From positions 1 through 7,061 of the forward strand of contig JAUIDL010000034.1 in NCBI GenBank assembly GCA_030428585.1: DNA of 7,061 nucleotides, given 5' to 3'. Shown here in pieces: positions 1 through 5,761 of the stretch. The position numbers were made by a program, and so were the translations under genes. The stretch is from a bacterium. Its GTDB lineage: Bacteria; Patescibacteriota; Saccharimonadia; Saccharimonadales; Saccharimonadaceae. Position 1 is the first letter of the stretch; every line of letters starts with the position of its first letter. The notes under the pieces were generated by a model. The model searched no databases. It was not told where the DNA came from and saw only the letters and a program-made list of their open reading frames with translations.

Positions 1-1433
1 CCGACAATTCCCCTAAACAAGCCTCCATCAAAGCCTCGGTCAAAAAAGAAAATGTCTACTACCCCATGCTGACCGCCAACGACCCCGGCTATGCTAGTAA
101 CTGGGCAATCCAAAAAATGAACGCACCCACCGCGTGGGATACGACGACCGGTAACGGCTCGACCATTGTTGCGGTAATAGATAGTGGTTTTGCCCTCAAT
201 CACGACGACCTCAGCGACCGTTGGTACGAAAACACTGGCGAAACTGGCACGACCAGCTTTGGCGATTCGTGCTGGACCGGCAGTAGCGCCGACAAGCAAA
301 CCAATAATTGTGATGATGACAATAACGGCTACGTCGATGACTGGCGCGGCTGGAACTTCGTTTTGGGCGACAATGACCCCACCGCAGGACGCGATAACCC
401 TAATGGTGACGCAGTTTCACACGGCACTGAAACTGCTGGCTTGACGGGTGCTCGCGGCAATAACAGCACCGGTATCACCACAATTAACTGGAACACTCAA
501 TTGATGCCACTCCAAGTTTTATCCGATGACGGACCAGGCTACACCAGCGATGTTGCTGCAGCGCTCTATTACGCCGTCGATAACGGCGCGGACGTCGTCA
601 ACATGAGCCTCGGCGGTGTCGACAGTGATTCGTATGTCCGAGACGCCGTTCAATACGCCTACGATAATGGCGTTGTGGTCGTGGCTGCCGCCGGAAATTG
701 TGGTACAGGGAATGAAGAAGGGTGTACAACCGTCAGCCCTGGCTTCGTCACCTATCCTGGCCGTGATCCGCATGTCATCTCGGTCGGCGCTACTAACAGT
801 ACTGATACCCGCGCCAGCTTTAGTAGTTACGGGACCGCTCTCGATCTGGTTGCACCAGGCTCGGGTGCTATTAACACGCCGACGTGGACACCAGGCGATG
901 CGACTTCGCTGTACACGACAACGATTTACGGCACCTCGTATGCCTCACCATTAGTGGCCAGTCTGGCATCATTAATCAAATCTATTCGTCCCGATTCTTC
1001 GGTTGATGACATCACCGCTCTTATCCTCGGCACCGCCACCAAAACTAGCGCCATGAGTGGGCAATTTTACACAAATGAGTACGGTCATGGTATCGCTAAC
1101 GCAGCTTCAGCGATTACCGTCGCCTCTAGTCTGAATAGCGCCGAGGAAACCCCGACACTTCACCAGGCGGGCAGTCACTATTCAGAACACTCCTATCGCG
1201 GTCTTCCGAGCCTTGGCACTGGCTGTATTACCAAAACCACCGAGTCGTACTGCACCGTTTGGATGCAACAAGACGGCACTGGCTATGATCGCTATCTTCC
1301 GTACACACTCACGTCGCTGACTAGTGACACCGACTGGACATGGAATACGTCGATGCTTGGCTCAAGTTATTGGAACGTCAAAGCTGTACAGGGTGACCTG
1401 CAATCACCACAGTATTACCTCGGACCAAAGTAA
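1..1433 (+). CDS. S8 family (subtilisin-like) serine protease, 5'-truncated by the window edge
   Basis: This is a secreted endopeptidase of the subtilase family. The reading frame is open to the left edge (first full codon at base 3), so the ATG at 66 is internal. The 21 codons before it resemble the end of an inhibitor propeptide leading into the typical mature start (NDPGYASNWAIQKMNAPTAW). Numbering from the ATG at 66, the catalytic triad is intact: Asp39 in VIDSG, His119 in SHGTETAG and Ser291 in GTSYASP, with oxyanion Asn211 in AAAGNCG. An acidic, possibly calcium-binding stretch (DDDNNGYVDD) lies at 83-92. The catalytic domain ends near 353. A C-terminal extension of about 100 residues follows, rich in Ser, Thr, Tyr and Trp (W399, W424, W426, W436), with no visible sorting signal or membrane anchor. 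Six cysteines fall in three close pairs (69/82, 212/220, 387/396), suggesting disulfides outside the cell. The family call is firm; the substrate and the role of the extension are unknown. Confidence 0.95.
   Translation, partial: DNSPKQASIKASVKKENVYYPMLTANDPGYASNWAIQKMNAPTAWDTTTGNGSTIVAVIDSGFALNHDDLSDRWYENTGETGTTSFGDSCWTGSSADKQTNNCDDDNNGYVDDWRGWNFVLGDNDPTAGRDNPNGDAVSHGTETAGLTGARGNNSTGITTINWNTQLMPLQVLSDDGPGYTSDVAAALYYAVDNGADVVNMSLGGVDSDSYVRDAVQYAYDNGVVVVAAAGNCGTGNEEGCTTVSPGFVTYPGRDPHVISVGATNSTDTRASFSSYGTALDLVAPGSGAINTPTWTPGDATSLYTTTIYGTSYASPLVASLASLIKSIRPDSSVDDITALILGTATKTSAMSGQFYTNEYGHGIANAASAITVASSLNSAEETPTLHQAGSHYSEHSYRGLPSLGTGCITKTTESYCTVWMQQDGTGYDRYLPYTLTSLTSDTDWTWNTSMLGSSYWNVKAVQGDLQSPQYYLGPK
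1392..1408 (-). terminator. candidate hairpin downstream of rny, inside the protease gene
   Basis: A perfect 5-bp inverted repeat (GGTGA and TCACC, 7-nt loop) begins about 25 nt past the rny stop codon when read on the minus strand. No T-run follows it, so it is not a canonical intrinsic terminator. It might mark or stabilise a 3' end. It may equally be chance, since it lies in protease coding sequence. Confidence 0.22.
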
Positions 1434-2945
1434 CTATTTTGCGAACTCAATCGCCCGCGTTTCGCGGAGCACGTTCACCTTGATAGTACCTGGGTACTGC
1501 ATGGTGCTTTCGATTTTGTTGGCGATGTCACGGGCTAATTTGATGGCACTCAGATCATCAATTTGTTCAGGACGAACGATGACGCGGACTTCACGACCGG
1601 CACTAATGGCGTATGATTTCTCAATGCCAGGAAAGGCGTTAGCCACGTTTTCCAGTTCACGCATACGCTCGGCAAAGTTTTCAGCGCTAATGTTACGCGC
1701 ACCAGGTCGAGCCGCTGACAGAGCGTCACAGACACGAACTACCAACGCTTCTGCAGTCGTCGCTTCGACGTCATCGTGGTGAGCTTCAATCGCGTGGACA
1801 ATCTCGTCGCTCAGGCCAGCTTTGCGGGCAATTTCCGCACCAATGTGGTGATGCTTACCCTCAATCTTATGCGTCACAGCCTTGCCGATATCGTGCAGCA
1901 AGGTAGCAATTTTGACCGTACGGACATCAGCCCCGATTTCTTCAGCAATCAGGCCGGCCATATGCGCCATCTCTGTGCTATGCATCAAGACGTTTTGCCC
2001 GTAGCTAGTACGGAACTTCAGCTCACCCAGTAGGTGAATCAAGTCTTTCGGAATACCTACGACGCCAACTTCACGAGCGGCGTCCTCACCAGCCCGAATG
2101 ACTTCTTTTTCAATTTCCTTGTTGGCTTTGGCGACGACTTCTTCGATGCGGCCTGGGTGAATACGACCGTCTTTCATCAGCATTTCAAGCGCCAAGCGGG
2201 CAACTTGCCGGCGCAGCGGGTCAAAGCTCGACAGAATAATCATGCCCGGCGTATCGTCAACCAGAATGTCGACACCAGTCGCTCGTTGTAAGGCCTGGAT
2301 ATTGCGACCCTCTTTACCGATAATGCGACCCTTCATCTCGTCGTCAGTGAGCTTGATGGCAGTGACGGTCCGTTCAGCCGTGACTTCGCTGCTCATGCGC
2401 TCCATAGCTGCAACCAGAATCAATTGGGCCTGTTCTTCGGCGGTATCTTTGGCTTCGTTCTGCAACTTCGCAACCAACCCAGTCAGGTCGTCTTTGATGT
2501 CGCGCTCGGTCATTTCAAGCAGTTTTTGGGCGGCATCTTTTTTCTTCAGACCAGCAATCTTTTCTAACTTCTCCTGTTGGCGGGTGCGGATGTCACGAAT
2601 GTCATTTTTCAGTTCATCAACTTCATCTTCTTGGGCGCGCAGGCCTTCGGCTCGCTTGTCGAGTTCATCCAGCTTCTTATCCAAAGCGGTCTCACGTTCG
2701 ACCAGACGAGTTTCCGTCTTGTCCCATTTTTTGCGGCGATCAGCTTCTTCGTTCTTGGCGTCTTTTGCCAGCTGCAGAGCTTCGTCTTTCGCCTTCAGGA
2801 CGATATTGCTTGCCTTCGTTTTTGCCTCAGCGATTAACTGATCAGCTTTGTGTTTACCACCCGCTACTCGTGTCTTTGTGTACACGACAGTTCCGCCAAC
2901 TCCAGCAAGCGCTCCGATAATCGCGGCGATAATTCCTTCTACCAT
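1434..2945 (-). CDS. rny: Ribonuclease Y, membrane-anchored mRNA decay endonuclease
   Basis: RNase Y makes the initiating endonucleolytic cuts in mRNA decay in bacteria that lack RNase E. The 503-residue protein is close to the usual length of about 510-520. Residues 3-22 form one N-terminal membrane helix. About 30-190 is a long, highly charged coiled coil. The KH RNA-binding domain follows, with its GXXG loop in GRIIGKEGRN (206-215). The HD metal-phosphohydrolase domain has His322, the HD pair His351-Asp352 (LLHDIGK), His389-His390 and Asp407 before SAARPGAR. The C-terminus (ETRAIEFAK) matches the family ending, so the gene is complete. The ATG is preceded by AAGGA with a 5-nt spacer. The gene lies 142 bp downstream of tsaB and probably has its own promoter. 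Its TAG stop directly abuts the TAA of the convergent protease gene. Function is assigned with high certainty. Confidence 0.97.
   Translation of the reverse strand: MVEGIIAAIIGALAGVGGTVVYTKTRVAGGKHKADQLIAEAKTKASNIVLKAKDEALQLAKDAKNEEADRRKKWDKTETRLVERETALDKKLDELDKRAEGLRAQEDEVDELKNDIRDIRTRQQEKLEKIAGLKKKDAAQKLLEMTERDIKDDLTGLVAKLQNEAKDTAEEQAQLILVAAMERMSSEVTAERTVTAIKLTDDEMKGRIIGKEGRNIQALQRATGVDILVDDTPGMIILSSFDPLRRQVARLALEMLMKDGRIHPGRIEEVVAKANKEIEKEVIRAGEDAAREVGVVGIPKDLIHLLGELKFRTSYGQNVLMHSTEMAHMAGLIAEEIGADVRTVKIATLLHDIGKAVTHKIEGKHHHIGAEIARKAGLSDEIVHAIEAHHDDVEATTAEALVVRVCDALSAARPGARNISAENFAERMRELENVANAFPGIEKSYAISAGREVRVIVRPEQIDDLSAIKLARDIANKIESTMQYPGTIKVNVLRETRAIEFAK
1455..1467 (+). terminator. candidate GC-rich hairpin downstream of the protease, inside rny
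   Basis: A perfect inverted repeat, CCGCG-TTT-CGCGG, starts 21 nt after the protease stop codon. No T-tract follows on the plus strand. It lies in the last codons of rny, so it may be only a coding coincidence. It is listed because there is no intergenic space to hold a normal terminator. An overlapping alternative pairing (GCGAA at 1441-1445 with TTCGC at 1461-1465) is also possible. Confidence 0.22.
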
Positions 2946-2957
2946 ATTGTTCCTTTC

Positions 2958-2987
2958 TCAGTCGTCTGGCCAAGTGTTCATCTTGGC
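2958..2987 (-). promoter_or_regulatory. rny leader element: hairpin with a seven-residue upstream ORF
   Basis: On the minus strand, a perfect 6-bp stem (GCCAAG and CTTGGC at 2969-2987) encloses the 7-nt loop ATGAACA. The ATG in the loop opens a tiny frame encoding MNTWPDD, which ends in TGA at 2960-2958. That stop lies just before the rny Shine-Dalgarno (AAGGA, 2951-2955). No convincing ribosome site precedes the mini-ORF. The structure is seen directly; a regulatory role, such as control of RNase Y levels through its own leader, is inference. Confidence 0.35.
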
Positions 2988-3011
2988 AAAATACATCACA
3001 GGCTGACTGGA

Positions 3012-3040
3012 AATATCAAAATTTATTCACACTGTCTCAA
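3012..3040 (-). promoter_or_regulatory. candidate sigma70-type promoter for rny
   Basis: The minus strand reads TTGAGA (3040-3035; 5 of 6 matches to TTGACA), exactly 17 nt, then GATATT (3017-3012; 4 of 6 matches to TATAAT). Transcription would begin near 3005, giving a leader of about 60 nt that contains the hairpin at 2969-2987. The weak -10 box keeps confidence moderate. A TACAAT further upstream on the same strand lacks a matching -35. Confidence 0.45.
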
Positions 3041-3087
3041 AAATCAGACTACTTTTATTGTAGCGCTTTCGGTTTGCTGTACGCAAG

Positions 3088-3474
3088 CTATTTTCGCGGG
3101 GTTGTAATGTTTGGCACGCCGCCATATTCGGGCATCACCAGTTTGTCATTGTGGCCGTCCTGAAGACGCCCTAAACCCTCGGCTCGCCACGTGTCACCCA
3201 TACCACCAACAATCGGAATTGATTGGCTATCGGCCAGCGTATTCATCACCGTCAGCCCAATCCGAAGTCCGGTAAAACTCCCGGGACCACGCAGGACGAT
3301 GATACCCGACACATCTTTGATGGTTTGCTGGTGATGCCCGAGTGCTTCATTTAAATAGTCGAAGATGTTGCGCGCGAGTTCCCGCCCGGCTTCCCACGAA
3401 TACTCGTGCCAAGTTTGCCCATCATAGACACCGATAAAACAGGTCGGTGTCGAGGTGTCGAGCGATATGATCAT
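3088..3474 (-). CDS. tsaB: TsaB, t6A37 complex subunit, compact form
   Basis: TsaB is the non-catalytic partner that dimerises with TsaD in the complex adding threonylcarbamoyl to A37 of ANN-decoding tRNAs. The protein starts with the ASKHA-fold strand MIISLDTSTPTCFIGVYD and carries the family hallmark GPGSFTGLRIGLTV at 63-76. It is only 128 residues, whereas well-known bacterial TsaB proteins run to about 200-230. Most of the second actin-like lobe is therefore missing. The end (PEYGGVPNITTPRK) looks like a natural terminus rather than a frameshift. Its ATG overlaps the tsaE TGA (ATGA, 3471-3474), and a strong GGAGG (3482-3486) sits 7 nt upstream, so the two are translationally coupled. No convincing intrinsic terminator follows: CTAC/GTAG around 3049-3064 is only a 4-bp stem. 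Identity is firm; the consequence of the short form is unknown. Confidence 0.92.
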   Translation of the reverse strand: MIISLDTSTPTCFIGVYDGQTWHEYSWEAGRELARNIFDYLNEALGHHQQTIKDVSGIIVLRGPGSFTGLRIGLTVMNTLADSQSIPIVGGMGDTWRAEGLGRLQDGHNDKLVMPEYGGVPNITTPRK

Positions 3475-3911
3475 AGCGCTTCCTCCAATGCCTTATTGCC
3501 AGTCAACTCCAACGTCCGTTCGGTTTCAGAAGTTGCTGAAATCACAATCCGTAGTCGCTGCTCTGGTAGCACCCCGTCAACAATTTCCGCCCACTCAATT
3601 ACGGTGACTGTCAGTGAGTCATGCAGCGCTTCATTCAGCTCATCGGCCATAATTCCCGCATCCTGTAGTCGGTAAAAATCATAGTGCGCCAAGATAAGCT
3701 GGTCACGCGCGTCGTACACCCGACTGATAGTGAAGCTTGGACTTTGGATATCTTCGTCAATCTCGAGACCACGAGCCAGGCCTTTTACAAAGGTCGTCTT
3801 CCCTGCCCCGACATCGCCCACGAGCTCGATAATTTCACCACCACCCAGTGCTCGCCCAAGGCGCTCACCGATTGATTTCATCTCAGTTTCACTGCTCGCA
3901 ATTATTTTCAC
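3471..3911 (-). CDS. tsaE: TsaE, P-loop ATPase of t6A biosynthesis, GTG start
   Basis: TsaE is the ATPase that binds TsaD-TsaB and is needed for turnover of the t6A37 tRNA-modifying complex. The protein is 146 residues with the GTG start at 3911. It shows Walker A GDVGAGKTT (32-40), the switch-like SPSFT (58-61 region), HYDFYRL (76-82) and IEWAE (105-109), all family hallmarks. The start was chosen because VKIIASSETEMKSIGERL lines up with the usual TsaE N-terminus. The alternative ATG at 3881 would remove the first strand. A longer open frame back to 4157 runs through pilB and has no family resemblance. No Shine-Dalgarno precedes the GTG, and an extended -10 box ends 7 nt upstream of it, so the mRNA may be leaderless. 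It is the first gene of the tsaE-tsaB pair and diverges from pilB. Confidence 0.93.
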   Translation of the reverse strand: MKIIASSETEMKSIGERLGRALGGGEIIELVGDVGAGKTTFVKGLARGLEIDEDIQSPSFTISRVYDARDQLILAHYDFYRLQDAGIMADELNEALHDSLTVTVIEWAEIVDGVLPEQRLRIVISATSETERTLELTGNKALEEAL

Positions 3912-3918
3912 TGGTAAC

Positions 3919-3927
3919 AGTATATCA
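3919..3927 (-). promoter_or_regulatory. extended -10 promoter for tsaE-tsaB
   Basis: The minus strand reads TGATATACT, an extended -10 element (TGN followed by TATACT, 5 of 6 matches to TATAAT). No good -35 is present, which is normal for extended -10 promoters. Transcription starting about 7 nt downstream falls at or next to the GTG of tsaE (3911), predicting a leaderless or nearly leaderless transcript. Confidence 0.5.
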
Positions 3928-3952
3928 TCTAGTGCATTTCTCAGATGTAGGC

Positions 3953-3958
3953 TACAAT
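3953..3958 (+). promoter_or_regulatory. possible -10 box for pilB-pilC
   Basis: TACAAT matches the -10 consensus at 5 of 6 positions, but the bases 16-18 nt upstream do not resemble a -35. If used, transcription would start near 3965, only about 8 nt before the pilB ATG. That would exclude the GGAG at 3959-3962 from the mRNA, so the real promoter may lie further upstream. Confidence 0.28.
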
Positions 3959-3962
3959 GGAG
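3959..3962 (+). promoter_or_regulatory. Shine-Dalgarno candidate that sets the pilB start
   Basis: GGAG lies 10 nt before the ATG at 3973. It supports that codon over the in-frame ATG at 3730, which lies inside tsaE on the opposite strand and would add 81 residues unlike any PilB N-terminus. Confidence 0.5.
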
Positions 3963-3972
3963 CGTAAGCATT

Positions 3973-5757
3973 ATGCGAATCTCAGATAGCATTATTGAAA
4001 CTTTATTGGGGCGGGCAAATCTAGCTACCGCTGATGAATTAAAGGCGCTCAAAGAGCAAGCCGCCAAAGCCAAAAAACCACTGCGTGAGATTGTCGTCGA
4101 AAACCGCCTGGCTGATGAAAAAACGCTAGTCAAAGCGTTTGCCGAGTACAGCAGCATCCCCTACATCGAAGTCGACCCAGCCAGCATCCCACCCGACGTA
4201 CTGAAAATGCTGCCCGAGCGCGTCGCTCGCCAATACCACGCCATCGTCTTCAAAGCCGACCAGGATGGCATCCGACACCTCGCCATGGAAGATCCTGACG
4301 ATATTCAGGCGATTAACTTTATCCAAAAAGAAATTGGATCGAACTCGAAGATTTATATCGCGACCCTCGATAATATTCTCTCTGCGCTTGAATCCTACCG
4401 TGGCGACGTCAACAAAGAGCTGAGCGAGGTGATCGACTTCCAGACCGATGAGCAAGCTGCCGAAACCCAGACAGTAACCGAAGAAGATATCGCCGAAGAC
4501 TCGCCAATTGCGCAAACCGTCAACCTGCTGCTCGAATACGCCATCCGCTCCCACGCCAGTGATGTCCACATTGAACCGCGCGAAGAATTTGTCCAAATCC
4601 GCTACCGTATCGACGGCGTCCTCAAAGAGGTGAACCGTCTACCAAAGAACGTGCTGGGTGCACTGATTAGCCGTGTCAAAATTCTCGCCAACCTGAAGAT
4701 TGATGAACGCCGCGTGCCACAAGACGGTCGCTTCAAGATTAAAGTCGCGGGACGCCAGTATGCCCTTCGTGTCAGTACCTTACCCGTCGCTGATGGTGAA
4801 AAGATTGTCATGCGTATCCTCGACGAGTCAAACCAAGCCGTGACTCTGGAAGAACTTGGCTTCTGGGGCAAAGCTCTGGCAGACATCAACCGTGAAATGG
4901 AAGAGCCAAACGGCATCGTTCTGATGACCGGCCCGACCGGTTCGGGTAAGTCGACCAGTTTGTTTAGTATCTTGACCATTCTGAACCGTCCAAATGTCAA
5001 CATCTCGACCATTGAAGACCCGGTCGAGTATAAGATTCCCGGTGTTAACCAAACCCAGACTAACCCGAAAGCAGGGATGACGTTCGCCAGTGGCCTTCGC
5101 TCACTCCTCCGTCAAGACCCAAACATCATCATGATCGGTGAGATCCGTGACAGCGAAACCGCTAACTTGGGTATTCAAGCTGCTCTGACCGGACACATGG
5201 TCTTTAGCACGCTACACACGAATAACGCGGCTACCTCGCTGCCTCGTCTGCTGGACATGGGTATTGAACCGTTTTTGATTGCTAGTACCGTTCGTGCCGT
5301 CGTTGGACAGCGCCTGGTCCGTCGGCTTCACCAAGCCTCACGTGAAAGCTACACGCCGACTCCAGAAGAAAAAGCTGAAGTCTTGAAGCTATTTGGCATC
5401 CAAGAAGGAGCGAATTTCGCTGTTATTCACGAACTTGAAAAAATGGCGGCCGCAGCAGGCGTCGGTGGCGACACCCCGCTCAGCACTGAACCGACTGGTA
5501 TTAAAACGTTGTGGCGCGCTAAAAAGGACTTCAACGACGACGAAGCTCACGAAGGCTACAAGGGCCGACTGGGTATTTATGAAGTTTTGACGAACTCTGG
5601 CGAAATCCAGAAACTGATCATGAGCCACTCGACCAGTGACCAAATTCAACGCCAATCCATCCAAGAGGGCATGATAACAATGCAACTCGACGGCTTTATC
5701 AAAGCCCTACGTGGTGAAACCAGCATCGAGGAAATCCTGAGGGTAAGTCGAGAATAA
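3973..5757 (+). CDS. pilB: PilB/GspE-type type IV pilus extension ATPase, cysteine-free
   Basis: This is the cytoplasmic hexameric ATPase that powers pilin polymerisation through PilC. From the ATG at 3973 the protein has 594 residues. An MshEN/T2SSE_N-like domain spans about 5-140. A short acidic linker (150-175) precedes the secretion-ATPase core, which has Walker A GPTGSGKST (320-328), the Asp box around STIEDPVEY (346-354), Walker B IIMIGEIRD (385-393) and the His box FSTLHTNN (411-418). GYKGRLGIYEVL (529-540) is the conserved block that normally follows the zinc motif. The protein contains no cysteine, so the tetracysteine zinc site of canonical PilB/GspE is absent. Where it should be, RLHQAS (451-456) and DFNDDEAHEGYKGR appear, separated by an unusually long stretch. 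The arginine and glycines of the c-di-GMP-binding MshEN motif also look lost (PLREIVVENRLADE). pilC follows after 4 nt. No retraction ATPase is adjacent. Confidence 0.95.
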   Translation: MRISDSIIETLLGRANLATADELKALKEQAAKAKKPLREIVVENRLADEKTLVKAFAEYSSIPYIEVDPASIPPDVLKMLPERVARQYHAIVFKADQDGIRHLAMEDPDDIQAINFIQKEIGSNSKIYIATLDNILSALESYRGDVNKELSEVIDFQTDEQAAETQTVTEEDIAEDSPIAQTVNLLLEYAIRSHASDVHIEPREEFVQIRYRIDGVLKEVNRLPKNVLGALISRVKILANLKIDERRVPQDGRFKIKVAGRQYALRVSTLPVADGEKIVMRILDESNQAVTLEELGFWGKALADINREMEEPNGIVLMTGPTGSGKSTSLFSILTILNRPNVNISTIEDPVEYKIPGVNQTQTNPKAGMTFASGLRSLLRQDPNIIMIGEIRDSETANLGIQAALTGHMVFSTLHTNNAATSLPRLLDMGIEPFLIASTVRAVVGQRLVRRLHQASRESYTPTPEEKAEVLKLFGIQEGANFAVIHELEKMAAAAGVGGDTPLSTEPTGIKTLWRAKKDFNDDEAHEGYKGRLGIYEVLTNSGEIQKLIMSHSTSDQIQRQSIQEGMITMQLDGFIKALRGETSIEEILRVSRE

Positions 5758-5761
5758 TCAT

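Noticed and set aside
66..68. ATG at 66 as the true protease start.
   Set aside because: The frame is open to the left edge and the preceding residues look like propeptide; starting here would leave no signal peptide for an evidently secreted enzyme.
1324..1782. 152-codon plus-strand open frame spanning the protease end and the rny 3' end.
   Set aside because: It overlaps two well-supported genes in other frames and has no recognisable domain or ribosome site.
2242..2841. 199-codon plus-strand open frame opposite rny.
   Set aside because: Its serine- and phenylalanine-rich product is the antisense of the lysine/glutamate-rich RNase Y coiled coil, a typical shadow frame.
3049..3064. Hairpin CTAC/GTAG as a terminator for tsaE-tsaB.
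   Set aside because: The stem is only 4 bp and AT-rich, with only a short T-run several bases further on; too weak to call.
3730..3972. 81-residue N-terminal extension of PilB from the ATG at 3730.
   Set aside because: It reads antisense through tsaE, has no resemblance to PilB N-termini, and the ATG at 3973 has GGAG upstream and begins a proper N-terminal domain.
3912..4157. 82-residue N-terminal extension of TsaE back to 4157.
   Set aside because: It is antisense to pilB and unlike TsaE; the GTG at 3911 gives the normal family start and length.
4126..4596. 156-codon minus-strand open frame opposite pilB.
   Set aside because: Shadow of the pilB coding sequence with no independent signal.
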